A DNA stretch of 37,654 nt from Lachnospiraceae bacterium (GCA_015056905.1 SVFI01000023.1:1-37654); one strand, 5' to 3'; numbered from the stretch's first letter, positions 16,128 to 24,634 are shown. Made by a program: numbers and translations. Notes: generated from the sequence alone by a model not told the origin.

Positions 16128-17441
16128 ATGAAAAAAGAAAATTACAAAGCATTATTGCCGATAGGGGTATTTCTTGTGCTATATCTCGGTCTCGGTGTAT
16201 TGTTTGAATATGTGTTAAGGATTGAGATGGGATTTTACAACATTCCGATTGTTGTTATTTTCCTTGTAGCACTTCTTGTTGCGTGCTTCCAGAATCCGAA
16301 ATTGAAATTTGATGACAAGCTGGAGATTATGGCAAGGGGCGCCGGTGATAAAAATATTATGACGATGGTGCTTATTTTCCTTACAGCCGGTATTTTTGTC
16401 GGCGTAGTCGGAAGAAGCAGTGCAGAGAGCGTCGCATATTGTCTGCTCTCTTTGATTCCTTCACAGTTTGCAGTACTTGTGTTGTTTGTTGTAAGTGCGT
16501 TTGTGTCACTTGCAATGGGGACGAGCGTAGGAACCATTACGTTGATTACACCGATTGCGGTAGCGATTGCCGGAAGTACCGGATTTTCTGTTCCTTTCTG
16601 TGTCGGCTCGGTTGTCGGTGGTGCGATGTTCGGTGATAATTTATCCTTTATTTCGGATACGACGATTGCAGCGTGCAACGGTCAGGGATGTCAAATGAAG
16701 GATAAATTCAGAGAAAATTTCGGAATTGCTCTTCCTGCGGCGATTGTGACAATGATTATCATTGTTGTAAAATCGCTTGGCATGGATGTCGGAGCAACCA
16801 GTGTGCAGGATTATAATTTAATTCAGATTATTCCGTATATTCTCGTGCTTCTCGGTGGAATTGTCGGTATGAATGTTTTTGTTGTGCTTCTGATTGGTAT
16901 TGTGACGGGCTCGGTTATCATGCTTGCGACAGGAGCAGTAGCTCCGACAGAGATTCTTGCCAACATGGGTTCAGGGGCGTCCGGAATGTTCGAGACGGCC
17001 ATGGTGGCAATTCTTGTGTCTGCGATTTGTGCACTCATTCAGGAGTATGGCGGATTTGCAGCACTGTTATCACTGATTAAAAAGATGTTTAAAGGGAAAA
17101 AAGGCGGACAGCTCGGTATGGGTCTTTTGGTCGGTGCGATGGATATTGCGACCGCGAATAATACCGTTGCTATCGTTATGGCAAATCCGATTGCAAAGGA
17201 AATTGCAGCAGAGTATGATATTTCGCCGAAAAAGTCAGCATCTATACTCGACACGTTCTCCTGTGTGTTCCAGGGGGTAATTCCGTATGGTGCGCAGATG
17301 CTTGTAGCAGTGTCGGCGGCAACAGAACTCGGGGCAAATGTTTCTGCATTCAAAATCATGCCGAATCTGTTTTATCCGTATATGTTGCTTATCAGTTCCC
17401 TTATATTTATTTTCCTCATTCCGGATAAAAAACAGAAATAG
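16128..17441 (+). CDS. NhaC-family Na+/H+ antiporter-like protein (copy 1)
   Basis: A 437-residue polytopic membrane protein with about 11 hydrophobic helices. Family marks include SLAMGTSVGTITLITPIAVA, GGAMFGDNLSFISDTTIAA (about residues 164-182) with charged/polar residues in membrane, and MDIATANNTVAIVMANPIAK in the second inverted half. NhaC-type carriers exchange Na+ for H+ or exchange organic acids (malate-lactate type), so the substrate is open. GAGGAG precedes ATG 16128. It closes the reductase/ECF/DUF1893 run. Confidence 0.88.
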   Translation: MKKENYKALLPIGVFLVLYLGLGVLFEYVLRIEMGFYNIPIVVIFLVALLVACFQNPKLKFDDKLEIMARGAGDKNIMTMVLIFLTAGIFVGVVGRSSAESVAYCLLSLIPSQFAVLVLFVVSAFVSLAMGTSVGTITLITPIAVAIAGSTGFSVPFCVGSVVGGAMFGDNLSFISDTTIAACNGQGCQMKDKFRENFGIALPAAIVTMIIIVVKSLGMDVGATSVQDYNLIQIIPYILVLLGGIVGMNVFVVLLIGIVTGSVIMLATGAVAPTEILANMGSGASGMFETAMVAILVSAICALIQEYGGFAALLSLIKKMFKGKKGGQLGMGLLVGAMDIATANNTVAIVMANPIAKEIAAEYDISPKKSASILDTFSCVFQGVIPYGAQMLVAVSAATELGANVSAFKIMPNLFYPYMLLISSLIFIFLIPDKKQK

Positions 17442-17491
17442 TCAAAAATAGTGCAGTTTTCTTATTTTTCCTTTTCGGAGAGACAGAGACA

Positions 17492-17500
17492 TGGTATACT
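17492..17500 (+). promoter_or_regulatory. Extended -10 promoter candidate before the second NhaC gene
   Basis: TG-G-TATACT (17492-17500) fits an extended -10 box; no good -35 box is visible upstream. It would give a transcript starting near 17507 for the gene at 17540. Confidence 0.45.
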
Positions 17501-17539
17501 GGTTGTAGTTTTGAATTTTTACATTATGGAGGAAAAAAG

Positions 17540-19048
17540 ATGGAAGGTACAATTTGGGCGCTTGTGCCGCCGATTCTGGCGATTGCACTTGCGTTACTCA
17601 CAAAGGAAGTTTATTTTTCATTGCTTGCAGGTATCTGTGTGGGGGCATTGCTTTATACAGATTTCGCAGTTGGTGCGGCGATGGAGACAACCGTCAACAT
17701 TATGAGCGGTAAGGTGGCAGATAATATCAGTATTATTATTTTCCTTGTCCTGCTCGGTATGCTTGTGGCGCTTATGTCCAAGTCGGGGGCTTCAAAGGCT
17801 TACGGAGAATGGGCAGTAAAGAACATCCGCACCAAAAGAGGAGCATTGTTTGCAACTGCAGGTCTCGGAGCACTGATTTTTGTAGATGATTATTTTAACT
17901 GCCTGACGGTTGGTACGATTATGAATCCTATTACCGATAAGCAGAAGATTTCCAGAGCAAAGCTTGCATATATCATTGATGCAACCGCAGCTCCGGTATG
18001 TATCATTGCGCCGGTTTCAAGCTGGGCGGCAGCAGTAAGTTCCTCACTTCCGGAGGGAACGGGACTTGACGGATTTATGTTGTTTTTGAAGGCAATTCCG
18101 TATAACTATTATGCAATATTTACACTGCTGATGGTATTTTTGATTATCATTTGGGACTTCGATTTTTCAAAGATGAAAAAGTATGAAGCGGCTTATGGTA
18201 CGAAGGTGACAGGGGAGAAGGAAGCGAAAGCAGAGACAACGGAAGTGAGCGGAAACGGTAAAGTGCGTGACCTCATTATTCCGATTGTGCTTCTGATTGT
18301 ATTCTGTATTGCAGCGATGCTTTATACAGGTGGTATTTTAGAAGGAGCAAGTATCAAGGATGCGTTTGCGGATTGTTCTTCAGCATATTCTCTGGTTATC
18401 GGTTCTTTCTTTACAATGATTGCAACAGCGCTCCTTTATTTACCGAGAAAGGTAATCACATTTAAACAGTTTACGGATTCTTTAACCGAAGGGTTTAAAG
18501 CGATGGTACCTGCGATTCTCATTCTTACATTTGCTTGGACACTCAGCGGGGTTTGCGGAGAAGAATACTTAAATATCGGTAGCTATGTGAGCGGTGTTGT
18601 TTCAGAAGGAAATATTCCGTTGGCTGTGATTCCGATTATCTTCTTTGCAGTAGCGCTCGGACTTGCGTTTGCGACAGGTACATCATGGGGAACGTTCAGT
18701 ATCCTGCTTCCGATTGTTTGCACAATTTTTGCAAATGATCCGACAACTCTGATGGTTCTTTCCATGTCAGCAGTTATGGCAGGAGCCGTTTGCGGTGACC
18801 ATATTTCTCCGATTTCTGACACGACGATTCTTTCGTCTACAGGAGCAGGTTGTGACCATATTGAGCACGTAAACACACAGATTCCGTACGCTCTTTTGAT
18901 TGCAATTATCTGCTGTGTATCTTATCTGATTGCAGGTTTTGCAGGTAACGGATACCTCGGACTCGGTATCGGTATTGTATTGACTGTTCTTGTGCTTTGG
19001 ATTATTAAGGTAAAAACAGCGAAAGAGGGCGAGAAGAGTGCAGCCTAA
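17540..19048 (+). CDS. NhaC-family Na+/H+ antiporter-like protein (copy 2)
   Basis: A 502-residue polytopic membrane protein, related to copy 1 but longer. GALIFVDDYFNCLTVGTIM and ATAAPVCIIAPVSSWAAAVS fit the first half, and FATGTSWGTFSILLPIVCTI with GAVCGDHISPISDTTILSS the second half. A soluble charged loop (about residues 215-240, rich in Lys/Glu) separates two membrane blocks. This longer form resembles the group often annotated as Na+/H+ antiporter NhaC or TetA(P)/arginine-type carriers, so the substrate is uncertain. Strong GGAGG before ATG 17540. The next gene, DUF6472, starts within its last codons. Confidence 0.88.
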   Translation: MEGTIWALVPPILAIALALLTKEVYFSLLAGICVGALLYTDFAVGAAMETTVNIMSGKVADNISIIIFLVLLGMLVALMSKSGASKAYGEWAVKNIRTKRGALFATAGLGALIFVDDYFNCLTVGTIMNPITDKQKISRAKLAYIIDATAAPVCIIAPVSSWAAAVSSSLPEGTGLDGFMLFLKAIPYNYYAIFTLLMVFLIIIWDFDFSKMKKYEAAYGTKVTGEKEAKAETTEVSGNGKVRDLIIPIVLLIVFCIAAMLYTGGILEGASIKDAFADCSSAYSLVIGSFFTMIATALLYLPRKVITFKQFTDSLTEGFKAMVPAILILTFAWTLSGVCGEEYLNIGSYVSGVVSEGNIPLAVIPIIFFAVALGLAFATGTSWGTFSILLPIVCTIFANDPTTLMVLSMSAVMAGAVCGDHISPISDTTILSSTGAGCDHIEHVNTQIPYALLIAIICCVSYLIAGFAGNGYLGLGIGIVLTVLVLWIIKVKTAKEGEKSAA

Positions 19049-19238
19049 GAAGAAACAGGCACAGCAGTCAAACTGTGACACATGCATCAATTATGTGTAT
19101 GATGACGACTATGAATGTTACTGCTGTGAAATGAATCTGGATGAGGATGAGATGGCGAAATTCTTGGCGGACAGTTTCCGTGACTGCCCGTACTATCAGC
19201 TGGATAACGAATATCTCATTGTAAGACATCAGATGTAA
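19038..19238 (+). CDS. DUF6472 small cysteine-rich protein
   Basis: A 66-residue protein with CDTCINYVYDDDYECYCCEM, then a highly acidic LDEDEMAKFLAD and CPYYQLDNEYLIVRHQ. The pattern is that of DUF6472, a small family common in Lachnospiraceae. The cysteines (CxxC, CxCC, C) could bind a metal such as zinc, an inference. The start is GTG at 19038, overlapping the end of the antiporter gene by 11 bp, which suggests translational coupling. Function is unknown. Confidence 0.82.
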   Translation: MQPKKKQAQQSNCDTCINYVYDDDYECYCCEMNLDEDEMAKFLADSFRDCPYYQLDNEYLIVRHQM

Positions 19239-19251
19239 TAGAACAAAGAAA

Positions 19252-19292
19252 GAGCCGGAATTGTGTAAATTACAATTCCGGCTCAAATTTTT
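19252..19292. terminator. Bidirectional terminator between DUF6472 and the ABC transporter
   Basis: GAGCCGGAATTGT (19252-19264) pairs perfectly with its complement at 19272-19284, 13 bp, followed by AAA and eight T on the plus strand. A-rich sequence upstream gives a weaker U-tract for the minus strand. Confidence 0.88.
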
Positions 19293-19297
19293 TTCGC

Positions 19298-20035
19298 TTA
19301 TAAAATCTTCGCAAGGAAAGACTGAAGTCTTTCACTCTTCGGATGGTCAAACAACTCATCCGGAGTGTTTTCCTCAACGATTTTGCCCTCGTCAATGAAC
19401 ATCACACGGCTTGCCACTTCTTTTGCAAATCCCATTTCATGTGTCACAATCAGCATGGTCATACCGTTTCTTGCAAGGTCTTTCATAACTTCCAGCACTT
19501 CGCCGACCATTTCCGGGTCAAGAGCGGAAGTAGGTTCATCAAACAAAATGACATCCGGGTCCATGCACAGGGAACGCACGATGGCAATTCGCTGTTTCTG
19601 ACCGCCGGAAAGCTGGCTCGGATAAGCATTTGCTTTGTCTGCCAGTCCGACACGCTCCAAATAGCCCATGGCAAGCTCGTTGGCTTCCTTTTCGGAGAGA
19701 CCGCGAAGTTTAATCGGAGCAAGTGTCATATTCTGCAGAATCGTCTTGTGAGGGAACAAATTAAAATGCTGGAACACCATACCGATTTTTTGGCGGTATT
19801 TGTCGATGTTCATGCCTTTGTCCGTAATGTTCGTTCCTTCAAAATAAATCTTGCCGTCCGTCGGCATTTCAAGCAGATTCAGGGAGCGGAGAAATGTTGA
19901 TTTACCGGAACCGGAAGGTCCGATAATAACGACAACCTCGCCTTTTTGAATGTCTGTTGATATGTGGTCAAGGACGAGACCGCTTCCAAAAGACTTACAT
20001 AAGTCTTCGATGTGAAATAATGTATTATCGTTCAC
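19298..20035 (-). CDS. Polar amino acid ABC transporter, ATP-binding protein
   Basis: About 245 residues. Walker [12 protein letters not shown]-loop in [15 protein letters not shown] signature [11 protein letters not shown], Walker [14 protein letters not shown] and the switch histidine in [10 protein letters not shown] are all present, in the GlnQ/HisP-type arrangement that energises polar amino acid import. A GTG start at 20035 is chosen because AGGAGG precedes it by 10 nt; an upstream in-frame TTG at 20056 would place that AGGAGG inside the coding region. The start overlaps the 3' end of the permease gene by about 11 bp, so binding protein, permease and ATPase form one leftward operon. Confidence 0.95.
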   Translation of the reverse strand: MNDNTLFHIEDLCKSFGSGLVLDHISTDIQKGEVVVIIGPSGSGKSTFLRSLNLLEMPTDGKIYFEGTNITDKGMNIDKYRQKIGMVFQHFNLFPHKTILQNMTLAPIKLRGLSEKEANELAMGYLERVGLADKANAYPSQLSGGQKQRIAIVRSLCMDPDVILFDEPTSALDPEMVGEVLEVMKDLARNGMTMLIVTHEMGFAKEVASRVMFIDEGKIVEENTPDELFDHPKSERLQSFLAKIL

Positions 20036-20714
20036 TACTGCGCAGCCTCCTCTCAAGTAATTTTACAAAATGGGTGAGAATCATAACCAGTGCCAGATAT
20101 ATGAGCGCCACGGCAATCAGTGGCAGGAAGGCTTCATATGTACGGCTTCGGATAATATCTCCGCCTCGGGTCAAATCCATCAGACCGATGTATCCGCAGA
20201 TGGATGTCTCTTTTAAAAGGACAATAAATTCATTGGCAAGTGCAGGAAGCACATTCTTAAACGCCTGAGGTATAATGATATACCACATGGTTTTTCCGTA
20301 AGAGAAACCAAGACTACGTCCGGCTTCAAACTGTCCGTTGTCAATCGACATGATTCCGGAACGGACTATCTCAGCGACATAGGCACCGGAGTTGATTCCG
20401 AAGGTAAGTATGGCAACAACCACTTTATCCAAATTTGTTGCGGCAAAAATGACGTAGTACATAATCAGAAGCTGTACCATGGCCGGTGTACCGCGGATAA
20501 TGGTTAGATAAAGGTTGCATATTACATTTAAAAATTTGAGTTTACCTGTCTTATCATAAGTGGAACGAATGATAGCCACAAGGAAACCGAGAGCAATGCC
20601 GATAAGGACGGAAAAAAGTGTAACGACAAGCGTAATGCCGAGACCTTCCACAAGGTACATGTACCGGTTATCGTCTATAAAATTGTTTTGAAAGCTTGCA
20701 ATAAAATCATTCAC
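20025..20714 (-). CDS. Polar amino acid ABC transporter, permease
   Basis: A 229-residue inner-membrane permease of the HisM/GlnP type with five hydrophobic helices. [20 protein letters not shown] is the typical first helix and [43 protein letters not shown] covers the EAA loop that contacts the ATPase. It would form a homodimer. It lies 10 bp after the binding protein gene and overlaps the ATPase gene. Confidence 0.95.
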   Translation of the reverse strand: MNDFIASFQNNFIDDNRYMYLVEGLGITLVVTLFSVLIGIALGFLVAIIRSTYDKTGKLKFLNVICNLYLTIIRGTPAMVQLLIMYYVIFAATNLDKVVVAILTFGINSGAYVAEIVRSGIMSIDNGQFEAGRSLGFSYGKTMWYIIIPQAFKNVLPALANEFIVLLKETSICGYIGLMDLTRGGDIIRSRTYEAFLPLIAVALIYLALVMILTHFVKLLERRLRSSER

Positions 20715-20724
20715 GAAAATTCAC

Positions 20725-21543
20725 CTATTTTTTTCTGACAATAATAACCTGTGTTGCTGTTGTATAAGAGTCTGTAAAATCGATACTCTTAAGACGGTCT
20801 TCTGTTACCGTCATACCTGCTACACCGATGTCGGCTTTGCCGGACTGTACAGCATTGATGATGGAATCAAATTCCATATCTTCAATCTTAAGTTCGTAAC
20901 CTAACTTGTCGCAGATGGCCTGTGCCATGTCAGCATCGATACCTACGATTTCGTTATCATCATAGAATTCATACGGCTCGAAAGCAGCATTGGTAGCCAT
21001 AACAAGTGTTCCGTTAGAGCGGTCAACATCAGCCGGTGATTCATACGGACATGTTCCCTTTGTATCGTCGCCGATGTAGTTGGCAACAATCTGGTCTAAA
21101 GTGCCTTCTGCTTTTAACTCAGCAAGTGCACTGTTAATTTTTTCTGTTAATTCTTTGTTTTCTTTTGAAACAACAATTGCATACTCTTCGAGAGCAAAAT
21201 CCTCTTCAAGGATTGTGAGGTCATCATTCTTTTCAACGAAAGCTTTTGCCGGCTGTTCGTCGATGATCACACAGTCAAGTTTTCCCTGTTTTAATGCCTG
21301 AACCGCATCATTTCCTTTGTTAAAACGCTCGATAGTAGAAGCAGGAGTATTAGCATCTTCCGGTTCTTCGTAGTCAGATGCGTAGATATCACCTGTCGTT
21401 CCGAGCTGAACTCCGATGGTCTTTCCAGGGAGGTCATCTACGGAAAATACAGTATTTTCAGGCACGTTGCTTCCGCAGGCTGTCATAATAAGTGTCATGC
21501 TGCATGCAAGAGCAAGAACAGCAAATTTCTTTAAATTCTTCAT
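20725..21543 (-). CDS. Amino acid ABC transporter binding lipoprotein with circularly permuted domain order
   Basis: A 272-residue lipoprotein: signal peptide with lipobox LIMTAC, acylated Cys23. The SBP_bac_3 segments are in reversed order. Normally the mature protein opens with a strand like GTLVMATNAAFEPYEF and later has a lobe-crossing GKTIGVQLGTTGD. Here GKTIGVQLGTTGD is at residues 40-52, followed by the DCVIIDEQPAKAFV and LNSAL-type helix region, and the usual N-terminal half (GTLVMATNAAFEPYEF, IVGIDADMAQAI, SGKADIGVAGMTVTEDR, IDFTDSY) occupies residues 178-260. Arg250 in MTVTEDR and Asp203/Asp205 would be ligand-contact positions. The ligand is probably an amino acid. AAGGAGAA supports the ATG at 21543. 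Confidence 0.9.
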   Translation of the reverse strand: MKNLKKFAVLALACSMTLIMTACGSNVPENTVFSVDDLPGKTIGVQLGTTGDIYASDYEEPEDANTPASTIERFNKGNDAVQALKQGKLDCVIIDEQPAKAFVEKNDDLTILEEDFALEEYAIVVSKENKELTEKINSALAELKAEGTLDQIVANYIGDDTKGTCPYESPADVDRSNGTLVMATNAAFEPYEFYDDNEIVGIDADMAQAICDKLGYELKIEDMEFDSIINAVQSGKADIGVAGMTVTEDRLKSIDFTDSYTTATQVIIVRKK

Positions 21544-21614
21544 AACAATTCTCCTTCTTATTTATATAGGTTTTTCGAATTCATTGTCTAGTATAGCAGA
21601 AGGCGCATTTTAAT

Positions 21615-21643
21615 ACAATATTGGAATTGAAAAACTCTGTCAA
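21615..21643 (-). promoter_or_regulatory. Promoter of the ABC transporter operon
   Basis: On the minus strand, TTGACA (21638-21643), a 17-bp spacer and TATTGT (21615-21620). It is interleaved with a plus-strand promoter, so the two divergent units may compete for RNA polymerase. Confidence 0.6.
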
Positions 21644-21655
21644 ATAAGGTACAAT
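21627..21655 (+). promoter_or_regulatory. Promoter of the zinc-ribbon/TPM operon
   Basis: TTGAAA (21627-21632), a 17-bp spacer and TACAAT (21650-21655). The minus-strand -35 box (21638-21643) falls inside its spacer. Confidence 0.65.
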
Positions 21656-21703
21656 TTTTACAACTATTGGCATAGTATTTCAAAAGAAGAAAGGGAATAG
21701 TAT

Positions 21704-22687
21704 ATGATTTTTAAGTGTAGAAATTGTGGGGCAAATGCTATTTATTCTCCGGAGAAACAATCTATGTACTGTCCGTACTGTGACAGTGTTGACTGTGAGG
21801 AGCCGGCGCCGGGCGAAGGGATGAACTTCTGCATCAACTGCGGCGGTGAGCTTGATCCGGGAGATTACAAATCTGCGGTGAAGTGCGCGCATTGTGATTC
21901 TTATACTATTTTTGAGGAAAGAACAAGCGGTGAGTATGAACCGCGCTTGATTATTCCGTTTAAAATGGGCAAAAAACAGGCACAGGAGCTTTTGAAGAAG
22001 GAATTCGGTAAGAAGCCTTTCCTGCCTTCGGATTTTCTGTCGGAAGGTAAGATGGAAAAGATGGAAGGGATGTATGTTCCGTATTTTATGTACGATTTTG
22101 ACTGTGATTATCAGTTCCGCGGGACAGGACATGTGGTTCGCAAGTGGAGGTCCGGAGATACAGAATATACAGAGACCTCTGTTTTCAGGGTAGAAAGAGA
22201 TATGAAAGTCGGTTTTGACAAAGTTCCGGTCGATGCATCCATTGCGATGGCGGATGACATTATGGACCTTTTGGAGCCGTTTGGATACGGTTCGCTGGAG
22301 CCGTTTCAGATGAAATATATGTCAGGGTTTTCGGCGGAAAAATATAACATGTCATCTTCCGAATTGGAGCCGCGTGCGATTAGCAAGGCCAAGAGAGATG
22401 CAAAGGAATTGATGGACAAAACACTTACCAGATATACCTCCATTGTTGACAGGAATGATAATGTCAATTTCAGGACCGAAAATGACAATTACTCGCTGCT
22501 TCCGGTATGGAATTACAATTATACATACAGAGGTAAAACATACTTGTTTAAAATTAACGGACAAACCGGAAAAATGAGCGGTAAACCACCGATTTCGGTC
22601 CCGAAAGTGATTGCATACAGTGCAACCGTATTTTTGGGAATGGTTGCCATCGGTAATCTGTTGAATCTGATTTTGGGGGTGTTGTAG
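21704..22687 (+). CDS. Zinc-ribbon protein with C-terminal membrane anchor
   Basis: A 327-residue protein often labelled TFIIB-type zinc-ribbon protein. The first 65 residues contain three CxxC-type knuckle groups (FKCRNCGAN, MYCPYCDS, FCINCGGE) plus VKCAHCDSY, enough for two zinc sites. A soluble middle region follows (about 75-290: LIIPFKMGKKQAQELLKKEF, then YVPYFMYDFDC and LPVWNYNYTYRGKTYLFKINGQTGK), ending in one hydrophobic helix (about 300-325) that would anchor it in the membrane. It is 1-2 bp from the TPM gene. Function is unknown; it is not a true transcription factor on this evidence. Confidence 0.85.
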   Translation: MIFKCRNCGANAIYSPEKQSMYCPYCDSVDCEEPAPGEGMNFCINCGGELDPGDYKSAVKCAHCDSYTIFEERTSGEYEPRLIIPFKMGKKQAQELLKKEFGKKPFLPSDFLSEGKMEKMEGMYVPYFMYDFDCDYQFRGTGHVVRKWRSGDTEYTETSVFRVERDMKVGFDKVPVDASIAMADDIMDLLEPFGYGSLEPFQMKYMSGFSAEKYNMSSSELEPRAISKAKRDAKELMDKTLTRYTSIVDRNDNVNFRTENDNYSLLPVWNYNYTYRGKTYLFKINGQTGKMSGKPPISVPKVIAYSATVFLGMVAIGNLLNLILGVL

Positions 22688-22688
22688 G

Positions 22689-23516
22689 ATGAAAGAGTAT
22701 TTGAAACGATTTTGGATATGGTATGCAATCGTTGCTGTTTTGGCGGTAGTCTATGCTGTGCTGACCATTTCGTCAAATAACGCCGAAGGGAAATATATCC
22801 GCACGAACACCGAATGTCTGACAGAGGAGAGAGTGTTCGATTATGCGGATAAGCTGACGGATAAGGAAGAGCAGAAGCTTCGCGAGCTGATAGAAATCAG
22901 AGAGAATCAGATTGGTTGTGATATTGTTCTTGTTACAGTCAATGACCCGGAACTCAATACAGATGGTAAGATGATGAAATACGCAGATTATTTCTGTATC
23001 GATAACAAATTGGGATACAACAAAGCAGTCGGCGATGCAGTTATTTATGTTGATAACTGGTATAACGGTTATGTTTGGATGTGTACCAGCGGAAAAGCAC
23101 AGGCCAAATATTCCAGTGCAATGATTGATCATGTCATTGATTATGCCTGCGCCGTTGTTAACAGAGATGCATATCAAGGATATGAGCGTTATGTAAACCA
23201 AGTCTATTCAGACATGTCGTCAAGACTTGGTCTGGGAAGTTTGATGCTTCAGCCGATGACGATATTTATTATTGCAATCGTTGTGACCGGTATTTATCTC
23301 TTTGTCAATTTATCCGGCCGTAAAGGTAAAAAGACAACGACAGCAAGTACCTATGTGGCACGGGATGCTCAGCCGGCACTTCACAATGCACAGGATATTT
23401 TCGTGACCAAGCATGTGACGCGTCGCAGAATAGAGAGCAGTTCCGGCGGCGGTGGCGGTGGCGGAAGTCACAGCACAGGAGGACATTCCTTTGGCGGTGG
23501 CGGAGGTCGCCATTAA
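22689..23516 (+). CDS. TPM-domain membrane protein (YgcG-like)
   Basis: A 275-residue membrane protein. An N-terminal hydrophobic helix (about 8-28) is followed by a TPM domain (about 42-180: VFDYADKLTDKEEQKLRELI, GCDIVLVTVNDPEL, GDAVIYVDN), then a second helix (about 190-210) and a glycine- and histidine-rich tail (about 245-275) containing GGGGGGGS and HSFGGGGGRH. The TPM domain of relatives acts in photosystem repair or as a phosphatase, but for bacterial YgcG forms the role is unclear. It directly follows the zinc-ribbon gene and is likely a membrane partner of it. Confidence 0.85.
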   Translation: MKEYLKRFWIWYAIVAVLAVVYAVLTISSNNAEGKYIRTNTECLTEERVFDYADKLTDKEEQKLRELIEIRENQIGCDIVLVTVNDPELNTDGKMMKYADYFCIDNKLGYNKAVGDAVIYVDNWYNGYVWMCTSGKAQAKYSSAMIDHVIDYACAVVNRDAYQGYERYVNQVYSDMSSRLGLGSLMLQPMTIFIIAIVVTGIYLFVNLSGRKGKKTTTASTYVARDAQPALHNAQDIFVTKHVTRRRIESSSGGGGGGGSHSTGGHSFGGGGGRH

Positions 23517-23528
23517 TGGAATTTTAAT

Positions 23529-24449
23529 TTAACTTATTTCAAAAGCGATATTGAGCGCCTCAGAAATCGTAAAGCTGAGGCGCTTTATTGTTTCGTCGAT
23601 ATCCTTGTTTGTGACATACATGTTGTTGAGTTCCTGGAACGTTTTTTGTACGCCCGGTTCATCCGGGTCAAAGACATAAGCGGAAGAACCGAGGAGGTCG
23701 AGCGCGCTGCGCACGATGGTGGCAGCGTCAACCACAGTAGGGACACCTATGGCGATGACCGGAATTCCGAGCGATTCTCTCGTCAGGGCATTGCGGTGGT
23801 TTCCGACACCGGAACCCGGCAGGATACCGGTGTCCGTAAGCTGTATTGTAGTGTTTAGACGACGGATATTGCGCGCGGCAAGAGCGTCAATGACAAGCAT
23901 GATGTCAGGCCGGGTCTGTTCAATGACACCTTTGATAATTTCGGCGGTTTCCATACCATTTTTTGCCATGACACCCGGGGCAAGGCTGCTGATGGAATGA
24001 ATGTGTTCTTTGTTGTAAGCCGCTTTTCCGTACTCCTGCAAAATATGTCTTGTAATGCAGAGGTTGTCAATGACATCCGGACCGAGTGCGTCCGCTGTGA
24101 CATCGCGGTTTCCCAAACCTACCACGAGAATGGATTTTTCTTTTTTTAAATCGGGAATCATATAGTGGAGCTGATGTGCCAATTCTTTGGAAATCTCACG
24201 GTGGTAATCTTCGTCCGCTTCTGCCATATTGGGGGCTTCCATGGTTATATAACGTCCCATCGGTTTCCCTATGGCCTTTGCTCCGTTCTTTGTTGTAATA
24301 AAAACACGTGTTATTTGTGTGTTGCTTTTTTTATGATAACGTTCCTGGACTTCGACGCCGTGAATGGGTGAGTGGGAATCTTTGCCAGCGTTTTGGACAG
24401 TTTCGTGCGCTTCCAGCGCCAAATCGGTACGAATTTGTGAAGAAAACAT
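23529..24449 (-). CDS. gpr: GPR germination protease
   Basis: A 306-residue spore endopeptidase that degrades small acid-soluble spore proteins on germination. The N-terminal IRTDLALEAHE resembles the SASP cleavage site and the region where the zymogen self-processes. The catalytic-type aspartates are in VVGLGNRDVTADALGP and MLVIDALAARN; LPGSGVGNHRNAL and VIAIGVPTVVDAATI complete the family pattern. GGAGCC precedes the ATG at 24449. It is divergent from rpsT and sits in the usual gpr/rpsT/spoIIP neighbourhood, although its orientation toward the TPM operon means its 3' end contains that operon's terminator. Confidence 0.95.
   Translation of the reverse strand: MFSSQIRTDLALEAHETVQNAGKDSHSPIHGVEVQERYHKKSNTQITRVFITTKNGAKAIGKPMGRYITMEAPNMAEADEDYHREISKELAHQLHYMIPDLKKEKSILVVGLGNRDVTADALGPDVIDNLCITRHILQEYGKAAYNKEHIHSISSLAPGVMAKNGMETAEIIKGVIEQTRPDIMLVIDALAARNIRRLNTTIQLTDTGILPGSGVGNHRNALTRESLGIPVIAIGVPTVVDAATIVRSALDLLGSSAYVFDPDEPGVQKTFQELNNMYVTNKDIDETIKRLSFTISEALNIAFEIS
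23554..23590 (+). terminator. Terminator of the TPM operon, inside the gpr 3' end
   Basis: AGCGCCTCAG (23554-23563) pairs perfectly with CTGAGGCGCT (23575-23584), 10 bp, followed by TTATTGTTT on the plus strand. It overlaps the last gpr codons on the opposite strand. Confidence 0.7.
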
Positions 24450-24511
24450 AATGGCTCCTTTTTTAAATCAGATTTTATCATAAGTATTGGCAAAAAAAGT
24501 GTTTTTATGTA

Positions 24512-24540
24512 TTGACAAATCCTGGGGGAAGATTTATTAT
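24512..24540 (+). promoter_or_regulatory. SigA promoter of rpsT
   Basis: Perfect TTGACA (24512-24517), a 17-bp spacer and TATTAT (24535-24540). A TATAAT also occurs at 24538-24543 but with a 20-bp spacer. Confidence 0.75.
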
Positions 24541-24555
24541 AATATGCGTGTGTTT

Positions 24556-24591
24556 ACATTAGTTCGTCCGTGTCCGGCATAATGTGACACG
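24556..24591 (+). ncRNA. Two overlapping pairings in the rpsT leader (possible pseudoknot)
   Basis: ACATTA (24556-24561) pairs with TAATGT (24580-24585), and CGTGTC (24569-24574) pairs with GACACG (24586-24591). The second pair crosses the first, so the RNA must form either a pseudoknot or two exclusive hairpins. It lies in the leader of the S20 gene, about 30 nt before the ribosome binding site, a sensible place for autogenous control. Confidence 0.45.
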
Positions 24592-24634
24592 TGAAAACAT
24601 ATTAAAATGAAACATTACATGGGAGGTGTAGATC

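Noticed and set aside
17039..17359. Minus-strand open frame antisense to the first NhaC gene
   Set aside because: Composition follows the codon pattern of the real gene on the plus strand; no start signals.
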